A stretch of DNA of 64,000 bases from Rhodotorula mucilaginosa (lineage: Eukaryota > Basidiomycota > Microbotryomycetes > Sporidiobolales > Sporidiobolaceae), in NCBI GenBank assembly GCA_034406715.1, contig CP137864.1, positions 310,001 through 374,000 on the forward strand, given 5' to 3'. The notes beneath the pieces were generated by a model, which was given only the letters and a program-made list of their open reading frames with translations, ran no database searches and was not told the DNA's origin. Shown piece by piece: positions 56,397 to 64,000 of this stretch (positions are counted from its first letter, which is position 1; each line of letters starts with the position of its first letter). A program made the translations under genes and the position numbers.

Positions 56397-57170
56397 GGTC
56401 GCTGAGAAGATAGATAGATAGATAAGTCTTGTTTCAAGTCATATCAAGCTAGGGAGCCTATGTCGCCGAGAACGTAGGTGAGGGAGGGTGATATGAATTG
56501 GAGGGAGGCAAGGAGAGTTGCGCGCGGGATGGCGTAGAGGAGCAAGTGGGGGAAGAAGTGTTCTCGGATTTCTGGCTCACCGCCGCAAGCGCACATGAGT
56601 TGTTCGTGTTCGAAATGCGCCTTGTATGCGCCGAGGTTGCGGGCGCCGGTCCCTAGCCGTGTAAGGGATGTCGACGGGCGGCGCAAGAGCGACAAGTGAT
56701 AGCGGGTCAAGGCAGGACCGGGGGAAGAAGTGATGATGGCACGGAGTTAGGATAGGATAGGATAGGATAAATTCCAAGTTTAAAGTCGTTCGAGCCTAGA
56801 AGAGACTCCTGACGACTGGAGTTGGCCGCCATGGGCCACCTTTTGCGCCGCTGTAAAGGCGCACCAGCCTGCGGATAGGCTTCTGGGCAGCAGGCGCCCG
56901 TGTCGAATGGATTCAGAGCTTTCGGCGGGCGGTGACGTCGAGGTGGCTGGTTGTCGGCCTGAGCGGCGCCCAAGTCCTCCTTCGCCTTCTTCGTCCTCGT
57001 CCTCACTACTGCTGTCGCTCGTGCACAACCTTACCGGACAGTCCGTGACGTCCTCTACGACCTGATTGCACCGTGCCATCCCTCCCCTATTGCTGGGCAG
57101 ACCGGTACAAGACGACTGGGTATGCGCGTAAGGAGCCAGACGCCCCTGAGCCGCGCATATGACCGCGCAC
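56397..57170 (-). mobile_element. LINE family A variant (A2), interrupted by a B tail
   Basis: Minus strand. Encodes SDSSSEDEDEEGEGG, IRHGRLLPRSLSAGWCAF and, beyond an inserted B fragment, LRAIITSSPGPALTRYHLSL and YKAHFEHEQLMCACGGEPE. It then jumps into the A 3' terminus and a (TATC)n tail at 56397-56425. Confidence 0.7.
56749..56817 (-). mobile_element. LINE B 3' tail inserted in LINE A2
   Basis: 69 bp of B 3' end (CTAGGCTCGAACGACTTTAA and (TATCC)n) flanked by a 6-bp direct repeat GGAGTT (56743-56748 and 56818-56823). An extremely 5'-truncated insertion into A2 coding sequence. Confidence 0.8.
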
Positions 57171-57735
57171 ACTCAACTTCAATCCGACTTCGACTTCAGC
57201 TTTGCTTGCCCTTGCCAACGGACGCAGATGAACGTACTTCTCTTGCTTGACAGATGCTCTTGCAGCATGACACCATTCTCGCCAACTTGACCGTCTACAC
57301 CACGCTGAAACCCTCCGGCTGGACCTGCAAGCGTGTAAAAACGGGCCGAGGCAGCAGATCCAGATCCAGAAAGATGGATGAATCTTGTTTGAGAAAGCCT
57401 GTGCAGAATAAGGGGGTACCAGCCCAAAGTGAGGGAACTGATGAAAGGTGAACAAGAGACCACCTTCATCCTCGCCATGCAGGACAACTTGGTTGGTCAC
57501 CTTGGTTGGTCACTTAGTCTCTCCGGACAAAGTGCATGACTGCTTGGCATCTTGATCACCGATCAGTCCTTTGCATCACAAGCATTCCCTTGAGCTGCTT
57601 CAAAGCTACGTTGTATGCTTCCTCAACCTGGACAGGATCCGCATAGCCCTCTTGTGTGGCCCTCAACTCCTCCTCACTGACTACTTGTGCACTCTCCACA
57701 TGCATGCCCACACCCTCCCAGCTCTTTCCAAACTC
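57171..57735. other. Unassigned sequence
   Basis: About 560 bp. No gene and no clear LINE match. Open frames on the minus strand (57087-57500) lack recognisable content. Confidence 0.4.
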
Positions 57736-58330
57736 AGATAGATAGATAAGTCTTGTTTCAGGTCATATCGAGCTAGAGAGCCCATGTAGACCAAAGATAC
57801 TACTCAAAGTGGGGTAAGCGAGGAAAGGCCCGAAGAAAAAACCTCCTCATTGAGGCAGGAAAATCAGGTAGGAAAGAGTGAGGGGTATAGGTAAGGGGGG
57901 AGAGGAAGAGGGTGCACAGAGAGGGATAATGGGTGGGAGACTCAGCTAGACGGGTCCTCTGAGGGCGGGGAGTAGAGGGAGTCGAAACGGCCGGAGTTGG
58001 CCAGGAAGCGGAGTGTAGCCTTTGTTGCGCGCGGCTCGCTAAGGAGGTATACGAGCGAGAGGGAGTTGAGCCGGAGGGAGGAAAGAAGGGCGGTGCGCGG
58101 TGTGGCGTAGAGTGGGCAGTGGAGGAAGAAATGTTCTCGAGTCTCTGGCTCGCTGCCGCAAGCGCAGAGGAGGCGTTCGGGTTCGAAGTGCGCCTTGTAG
58201 GCGCCGAGGTCACAGGCGCCAGTGCGGAGTCGAGTGAGCAGGGTCGACTGGCGGCGCGAGAGCGAAGAGTGGAAGCGAGAGAAGGAAGAACCAGGAGGGG
58301 AGGAGGCGACGGCGCGAAGTTGCCCTCTCC
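57736..58330 (-). mobile_element. LINE family A, C-terminal copy
   Basis: Tail GATA run at 57736-57752, full 3' UTR, and ORF remnants SFSRFHSSLSRRQSTLLTRL, YKAHFEPERLLCACGSEPET and LSEPRATKATLRFLANSGRF. Ends sharply at about 58325. Confidence 0.75.
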
Positions 58331-58430
58331 CGGCCTGCCACTCTGTCTAGCAATCCGCTTGCAGCTTGACATACTCGCTCTAACTCACTCTGGTGTTTGT
58401 GTTATCCTTCACTGGGGGCTGGGCCATGGA

Positions 58431-58500
58431 TAGGATAGGATAACTTCCAAGCTTAAAGTCATTCGAGCCTAGAAAAGTCCTAGGTCAATTGTTGTTGAAG
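58431..58500 (-). mobile_element. LINE B 3' tail
   Basis: GGATA repeats followed by the B terminal sequence (CCAAGCTTAAAGTCATTCGA). A short 5'-truncated piece of about 70 bp. Confidence 0.75.
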
Positions 58501-58555
58501 TGGAGGGAATTGAACAAGCGGGGGAGTTGGCAAAAGAGGCAGTGCAAGGGATACA

Positions 58556-58840
58556 TAGATAGATGATTCTTGTTTCACGTCATGTTGAGCTAGAAAGCCC
58601 ATGTAGACCTGCAGGTACTATTCAAAGTGAGGGAAACGAGGAGCTAAAAGAATCAGGGGTATAGGGGAGAGGGTGAGAGAGAGGAGGGTGTGCGGATAGG
58701 TTCATGGCACAGGGGGAAGATCAGCTACACGGGTGTTCAGAGGATGGGGACAGGGGTGGGAGGGAACATGACTCGGAATCTTGGCGGCCTGGCGAAGGCG
58801 GGAGCAGCAGGCAATCTGAGGCTGTTTCACGCTAAGGTGC
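58556..58840 (-). mobile_element. LINE family A 3' UTR and tail
   Basis: Starts with a short GATA tract, then the A terminus (GAGCTAGAAAGCCCATGTAG) and diverged 3' UTR. The right limit is uncertain. Confidence 0.55.
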
Positions 58841-59028
58841 CGCCACAAGTATGCCAAGTCATGCACAAGCGGCAGCAGCAACGATAGCGATGAGAAGGAG
58901 GGAGAAGGAGGCCAAGCCCGAGAGCCGAGCCGGACTTGGACGGACGTCATCCGCCGCCTCGCCCTTGTCGCTTCTCAGCAGCTCTGGCAAGATGAGAGAT
59001 GGTCGCTTACTGCACAGAGGCCTCTCCG

Positions 59029-59036
59029 ATAGATAA

Positions 59037-59076
<40 letters not shown>

Positions 59077-59444
59077 ATCAAGTTTCAAGTCATGTCGAGC
59101 TAAAGAGCCCATGTAGACCAAGAGTGCAATTGCACAAAGAGGATGGTACAGAGAGGAGAAAACAGGATAGAGAGAGAGAGGGGTATAGTAGGAGAAGGAG
59201 GAAGCGTAGGGTACGCTAAGATGTATCAGGCATCAAGAGGGCGGAGCTTTGGAGGGCGGGGAGTAAAGAGAATCAAACCGGCCAGAGTCGGCAAGAAGCC
59301 ATAGAGTTGCCTTTGTCGCGCACGGGTCGCTGAGGAGGAATGCAAGAGAGAGTGCTTTAGTCGGAGGGAGGAGAGGAGGGATAGGATAGGATAGGATAAA
59401 GTCCAAGTTTAAAGTCGTGTAGGGTGGCGCGCTGGGAGGCGTAA
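59029..59444 (-). mobile_element. LINE A copy inserted into the A2 copy
   Basis: GATA-rich tail of about ten units at 59029-59073, 3' UTR, and ORF end LAFLLSDPCATKATLWLLAD. It is 5'-truncated at the region encoding RATLL. Flanked by the 8-bp target duplication. Itself interrupted by a 40-bp B tail. Confidence 0.8.
59381..59420 (-). mobile_element. LINE B 3' tail inserted in LINE A
   Basis: Only 40 bp of B terminus, with GGATA units and AAGTCCAAGTTTAAAGTCG, flanked by AGGG on both sides (59377-59380 and 59421-59424). It interrupts the A ORF at the RATLLSSL codons. Confidence 0.8.
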
Positions 59445-59670
59445 CCTCTCCGCAGGCTGGTCTGCTTTCAATGCAGCTCAAAATTGTATGTTGTCATCAA
59501 CAGGCAGCCAATGTCGCGTGGTTGCTTCCTCGAATCTCCGCGCATACAAGGCGCTTTTCAAACCTGAACGACTGACTCATGTACGCTTGCGGCGGCGAGC
59601 CGGAAACCCGCGAACAGTTCCTCCGCCACTGCCCCCTCTACGCCTCAATGCGCGCCACCCTCCTCTCCTC

Positions 59671-59745
59671 GACATGAGTCTTTTCTAGGCTCGAACGACT
59701 TTAACAAACGACTTTAAGCTTGGAATTTATCCTATCCTAGCCTAT
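59671..59745 (+). mobile_element. LINE B 3' tail inserted in LINE A2
   Basis: 75 bp of B terminus (GAGTCTTTTCTAGGCTCGAA ... (TATCC)n) flanked by a perfect 9-bp duplication CCTCTCCTC at 59662-59670 and 59746-59754. It interrupts the same RATLLSSL coding site as the insertion at 59381. Confidence 0.85.
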
Positions 59746-59829
59746 CCTCTCCTCCCTCCGACTCAAGTCTACATGGGCTCCTTATAGCTCGATTTGACTT
59801 GAAGCTTGAATTATCTATTTACATATCCC

Positions 59830-60042
59830 CACTTGTCCCCTTCTTCTCTCGCTTACACTTGTCACTCTTGAAACACCGATTCACCCTCTTCATCCAAGTA
59901 CACACTGGAGCTTGGAACCTCGGCGCATATAAGGCGCATTTAACCAGACCGACTGCTGCGCTTCCTCCCTTTGTGTAGTATTCCCGGTCTAATGGGCTTA
60001 TGAGCTTGATATGACGTGAAACAAGAATTATCTATCTATCTG
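59830..60042 (+). mobile_element. LINE family A, internally deleted copy
   Basis: A short ORF remnant (NLGAYKAHL) runs straight into the A 3' terminus and a (TATC)n tail at 60030-60042. Confidence 0.65.
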
Positions 60043-60044
60043 CA

Positions 60045-60380
60045 CAGGTATGGCTGAGGAGGTCGGCAAGACGAGGGGGTTGCGCAAGGTGAGGCACAGA
60101 GCAGGGAGTGTAGACAGGAAAGTTGGCGTGTTTGGGGCTCGCTGCCGCACGCGCACATCAGTTGCTTGGGTTCAAAGTGCGCCTTGTACATGCGAGGTTG
60201 CAGGCGCCGGTGCATATGCATGTGAGGAGGGTTGACTGGCAGCGCGAGAACAATGAGTGGGACTGGGTGACGGAGGTACTGGGTGGAGAAGAAATAACAG
60301 CGCAGAGTTGGCTGCCAACTGAGGACAACATTCAGGAGCGCGCCTATGGCGCCTTTTGCGCTGCCTTGAAAACAACAACA
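60045..60380 (-). mobile_element. LINE family A, ORF fragment
   Basis: Minus-strand remnants MYKAHFEPKQLMCACGSEPQ and a diverged upstream part. No 3' UTR. Followed on the right by about 260 bp that I cannot assign. Confidence 0.55.
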
Positions 60381-60644
60381 GCAACGACATCCTTCAGCAG
60401 CAGCTTGTTGGAAAAGTGTCTCAAAGGTGTGCAGGACGCCCTGCTGGTGCGCAAAGCTAGCCGCTCCGGGTTGTAAAAGCTTTTTGGCCACGCCAATTAC
60501 AAACACGTACAGCTGCACCCACAGGCGGTACGGCGGCGTGGAGACAAGACCCATCACTGCAAGGCAGAGGATACTGTAGGCAGCACAATCTACTCTAGGG
60601 CCAGGGAGAAATTGGAACTTGTAGCTCGTCATGTACATCTTATC

Positions 60645-61115
60645 CTGTTTCAAGTCATGTCAAGCTAAGGAGCCCATGTAGACAAAGGATACTACGCCAG
60701 GAGGAAGCAAGGAATGGACCGAAGTAACCTGCTCTTTTGAGTCAGGAAAATCATGCCGGAAAAGACGGAGGGTACAGAATGGATCAGGGGAGAGGGCCAG
60801 AACAGAATGAATCAGAACTCGAGATGGCAGGTCCTCCAATGGCGGGCAGATAGATATATAGACGCGCAGTACAGCGTGTTGCAGCAGCCCGAGTCGGCAA
60901 TAAGTCCTAGAGTTGCCTTTGTGACGCGCGGGTCACTGAGGAGGAAGGCATGCGTGGGCTCTTGAGCCGAAGGAAGGAAAAGAGGGCCGCGCGGGGGGGG
61001 GGGGGGGGGTTGGCAGAGAGCAGGCACCGAAGGAAGAAGGTTCTCAAGTTTCCAGCTCGCCGCCGCAAGCGCACAGCAGTCAGTCTGGTTAAAAATGCGC
61101 CTCATAGGCGATCCC
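60645..61115 (-). mobile_element. LINE family A, C-terminal fragment
   Basis: 3' terminus without a clear GATA tail, 3' UTR, and ORF remnants HAFLLSDPRVTKATLGLIAD. Contains a G run of about 16 bases near 60995-61010. Confidence 0.6.
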
Positions 61116-61189
61116 TGCGCAACAAAGGTGACACTCCGGTTTCTCACTGACTCCGGCTCTTGACATGCTTTACTGCCTGCCCTCACTTT

Positions 61190-61270
61190 CAGTTCATCCC
61201 TCTTTTCCTTTAGACTTAAAATGTATTCTATCCTATCCTATCCTGTCCTATCCTGTCCTATCCTGTCCAA
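61190..61270 (+). mobile_element. LINE B 3' tail
   Basis: Diverged B terminus (TTTAGACTTAAAATGTATTC) followed by TATCC/TGTCC pentanucleotide units, just upstream of the next A copy. Confidence 0.65.
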
Positions 61271-61304
61271 TGTTCACACTCCCCCACCCAGTCTATCCCT
61301 AGTC

Positions 61305-62697
61305 TGCTGTTATTGTACATTGGGTTCCCGGTCATGTTGGCATCATCAGCAACGAGGAGGCCGATGAGTTGGCAAAGATGACAGTCGACGAAGCGAGCCG
61401 TGCGCTCGCAAAGTCGACAGCCGCTCGCGAGAAGCGCGTGAGGGCGAGGCAGGGCTACAGGGTCATGACGTTTGACCCTAAAACCGCCAGCGAGTCATCC
61501 TCCAGCGACAGTGGCAACAGTGAGTACGAGGCAGGAGCCAGGAGAGCCGACTCGGCGATGACGACTCGTCGGATCGCCGCCCGAGCGCCTTCAACGCAAG
61601 ACGGCAACCTCGGCAAGGGACGTCTCAGTGGCAGCTGGGAGCTGCGCAGAAGCATCTCAGCCATATGGGCTAGCTAACGAGCTGCCCACCGCCAGCAAAC
61701 GCTTCGCCCACAGCGGGGTGACGCTTCGACGCAAGGTCGGAGGTTCAACGCCCATGACAGTCGACCTTTTTGCGCCGCACCACACCAGCTCCCTCCTCAG
61801 ATTTGTTCAAGATACAGGTCGGTTTCCGCGCCTGTTCTATGTTTTGTGATTCCTTACTCTCGTTTCTGGCGGGTTTTCCCTGCGGGGTCTTTCCTCCCGC
61901 GTGTATACTTCCCTTCCCTCGCTTCTGTTTACCCCTCCCCAGTTAGCTGGTTTGGTGGCTCACTCTCGTTAGTGGCCCCAGTCAACACGAGTCTTTGCTA
62001 GGCTCAAACAACTTAAAACTTGGAATCTATCCTATCCTATCCTATGGGCCAAGGAATGGTCTGCAGCGACAACCGGCACCAGCCTTTGCGCGATCGCCAG
62101 ATCCCCTCCTGGCCCTTCCTTCTCTCAATTTCATGCTCAGCTCTTCCAATGGCAATCGACCTTGCTTTCCCAACTACACACCAGCGCATGCAACTTTGGC
62201 ACCTACCGCACGCACTTTGATCCGGACAAGGAGCTGTGCAAGTGTGGAGAAGTCGAGTCCCGGGAACACTTCCTCCTCCTCTGCCCACTCTACGCCGCTC
62301 ATTGCGCCACCCTCCTCTCAGAACTTCGCAAGCCGACCCTCTCACCCATCTCCGTCCTGCTTAGCAACCCCTCCGCCACCAAGGCGGCTCTCCAGACTCC
62401 CCTTCCTCGCCAACTCGGGGTTGATTCAACTCACTCTACTCGCCGCCTGCCCCAGACCCCCCTCATTCTGGATAGCCACATAGCTCCCCCCATCTGCTGA
62501 CCATTCACATAGCGCACCACCCTTTGCGCACCATACACCCTCCCTCACTTCTTCCAATTCAATTTTCCTGACTCGGACGAGCAGGATTTTATTTCAGGCC
62601 TTTCCTTCTTTAGGCCGTTCTGAGTAGTATCTTTGGTCTACATGGGCTCCCTAGCTCAATATGACTTGAAACAAGACCTATCTATCTATCCATCTGT
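61305..62697 (+). mobile_element. LINE family A copy with nested B insertion
   Basis: Starts in the RNase H domain (VIVHWVPGHVGI, EEADELAK). It continues RTRRIAARAPSTQ-like and AIWAS, is interrupted at about 61694 by a B element, and resumes at WAKEWSAATTG. It ends with CKCGEVESREHFLLLC, a degraded C-terminus, the 3' UTR and a short (TATC)n tail. Colinear with the long copy at 53381-56191. Confidence 0.75.
61695..62044 (+). mobile_element. LINE B 3' end nested in LINE A
   Basis: About 350 bp: ORF end LLRFVQDTGRFPRLFYVL, B 3' UTR and a (TATCC)n tail. The A frame continues on both sides (HRQQ before, WAKEW after). No clear target duplication. Confidence 0.75.
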
Positions 62698-62699
62698 TC

Positions 62700-62932
62700 A
62701 CTTCCTTTATTTCCCCTCCTGTGCTTTGAGTATTTTGTCTATATGGGCTTCCTCTAGCTCAATATAACTTGAAGCGAGATCTACACATCTAGCTTGAACT
62801 CTAGGCAGTACCAGGCTGGACTGCAAATCTGAGGTCAAAATCAGCTCCATGCAGTAGGAGGCTCGGTGTCCACAATGGGCTTCTATAGCTTGATATGACT
62901 CGAAATGTGACTTACCTATCTATCTATCTGTC
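62700..62932 (+). mobile_element. Two short LINE A 3' termini
   Basis: Two plus-strand A endings in series, near 62715-62790 and 62860-62932. Each has the GGGCTTC...AGCTTGATATGACT-like signature, and the second ends in (TATC)n. Confidence 0.6.
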
Positions 62933-63214
62933 CACAGCAGTGCTTTCACCTTTGTCTTGGTCACCCTGTGCAAGCTCGGGTTTGGGATTGTCAAGCAACT
63001 TGTACTGCATTAAGTTGCCAGTGCCACACTCAAAGGGTTGCTCAACCTCTGACCAGGCCTGCAACCTGAAGGAAAAAAGGTATCCCTGCCGTGTCAAAGA
63101 GCTATGATAGCGACAAGGTGGGGATGCAAAGAAACAAAAGATTATGGGTGCAGCATTTGCTGCCCCGTCATCGCTTCGTGGTCTTGATTTGCTCCCCCCA
63201 GGCCTAAAAGATTC
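62933..63214. other. Unassigned sequence before the tRNA gene
   Basis: About 280 bp with no recognised feature. Transition from the LINE block to unique sequence. Confidence 0.4.
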
Positions 63215-63313
63215 TTCTCCTGGCGGGGATCGAACCCGCGACCGTCACGTGACCCGTGCCAAAAGGCAGACCAATTATAAGCATGCTGCGCTAGCCAGCT
63301 GCGCCACAGGAGA
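63215..63313 (-). tRNA. tRNA-Ile(UAU) with a 25-nt intron
   Basis: Acceptor stem TCTCCTG pairs with CAGGAGA, discriminator A. D arm GCGC-loop-GCGC. T arm GCGGG TTCGATC CCCGC. The anticodon loop starts CTTATA, giving anticodon TAT (UAU). A 25-nt intron follows base 37, then the 3' half of the stem (CGTGA). One stem pair (27-43) is a G-A mismatch. UAU decodes AUA, a rare codon in such a GC-rich genome. Confidence 0.88.
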
Positions 63314-63593
63314 CGACTGGAAAGAAATCGTTCCGGTTTAGCATTTATATACTGCGTTGGGCAGTCACCTTCTGCTACAAGGAGGAAAGGCTGACAAGCT
63401 CACTGACCCTAGGTCAGCGATACTCTCAATTGACATGACACAGGTCTGCGACCGGGGTGCCCTGTCAGATGCGCCAGGTAGGCAAGGGCGGGTGGTGGAA
63501 GCCGGACAGCCAAAGGGCGGGCGATAGAAAAGGTCGTGGGGGAGACCCCGGTGTGGTCCCAAGTCTAACTGCCAGATCTCAGAGCCATGCAAT

Positions 63594-64000
63594 TTATCCA
63601 ACCATACTACGCTTCCGCCCACGGAGCCGAACCTCTTCCAGGCGCTTTTCGACCCGTTCCCATTCGCCTCGTCGGCTGGCCTGCATGGTCTTGCGATAGC
63701 CGATCAAGACCCGCTCGAAGTGCGGCACTGTTCCCGGAAGCACTGGGTGGGTGGACGCAAAGGCGCGCTCCAGCACATACAGATCCACCGCCCGATCCTC
63801 GTGCATGGGCGATGAGGAAGACAAGCCGAAGTCGATGATGACCTGCACAGGTTGGAGCGTGAGCATTCTCAATCACGTCTTAGTCACACGATGTGGCCAC
63901 ACTCACCAGCTCAGGTGGAGAACCCGGAGTATTCTGCCGCCTCAGCATCAGGTTTGACGTCGTCAAGTCGCCATGGATAATGTCGGCAAGGTGCATCTTG
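63594..64000 (-). CDS. BUD32: BUD32/PRPK kinase of the KEOPS complex (5' end off window)
   Basis: C-terminal part of the small atypical kinase of the KEOPS/EKC complex, needed for the t6A37 tRNA modification. It shows [19 protein letters not shown] (catalytic HGDLTTSN loop), then across an intron [20 protein letters not shown] (DFG-type motif), [17 protein letters not shown] and the conserved basic ending [12 protein letters not shown]. The stop is at 63594-63596. The N-terminal lobe lies beyond position 64000. Confidence 0.93.

Larger units (their letters stand above)
58845..59820 (+). mobile_element. LINE A2 copy hosting two later insertions
   Basis: Plus strand. The left part (58845-59028) encodes the acidic region and SSGKMRDGRLLHRGLS. 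It resumes at about 59453 (SAGWSAF-like), then LRAYKALFKPERL and YASMRATLLSS. After a B insertion it ends in an A-type 3' terminus near 59815. It is split by a minus-strand A copy (59029-59444) with an 8-bp duplication CCTCTCCG at 59021-59028 and 59445-59452. Confidence 0.7.

Noticed and set aside
50892-59073. GATA/TATC runs considered as CRISPR-like or satellite arrays
   Set aside because: They are simple tetranucleotide tails at LINE 3' ends, without spacers or longer repeat units.

Overview
The window looks like nuclear DNA of a GC-rich basidiomycete yeast, most likely a red yeast of the Rhodotorula/Rhodosporidium type (Pucciniomycotina). I infer this from high GC in third codon positions, many short GT-AG introns (about 40-100 nt) with CTGAC/CTAAC-like branch sites, compact gene spacing, and a fungal gene set. 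All CDS coordinates run from start codon to stop codon across introns. I spliced them by hand using consensus sites, reading frame and remembered family alignments, so individual exon edges are provisional.

From 1 to 49.3 kb the DNA is ordinary and gene-dense. In order: two tandem heat-shock-factor-type DNA-binding genes (127-4647, minus); RPF1 (ribosome biogenesis); a TFIIS-like protein without the zinc ribbon; the succinate/fumarate carrier SFC1; a divergent pair of splicing genes, pinin and SMD2; MAK21/NOC1; a nucleoside hydrolase (URH1-like); a diaphanous-type formin; a PDR-type ABC transporter; a DJ-1/Hsp31-like protein; ornithine decarboxylase; an AIM32-like thioredoxin-fold ferredoxin; a secreted LPMO-like protein; a SETD3/6-class SET methyltransferase; the GDP-mannose transporter; a PBDC1 homologue; NDUFS6; and a RhoGEF with DH-PH-CNH domains. 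Functional themes are RNA processing and ribosome assembly (RPF1, MAK21, pinin, SMD2), Rho/actin morphogenesis (formin, RhoGEF), and cell wall or secretion (GDP-mannose transport, LPMO-like).

From about 49.3 to 63.2 kb there is a host-gene-free block made of nested, mostly 5'-truncated non-LTR retrotransposons (LINEs). Two related families can be told apart by their 3' tails. Family A ends in (TATC)n and family B in (TATCC)n. Short B 3' ends are inserted repeatedly inside A coding sequence. One A copy (53381-56191) keeps an uninterrupted 853-codon RT-RNase H reading frame.

At the right edge a tRNA-Ile(UAU) gene with a 25-nt intron and the 3' part of BUD32 mark the return to unique sequence. 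The most unusual observations are an 11-nt microexon conserved in both HSF-type genes, the zinc-ribbon-less TFIIS-like gene, and the self-nesting LINE block with a recurrent insertion point.
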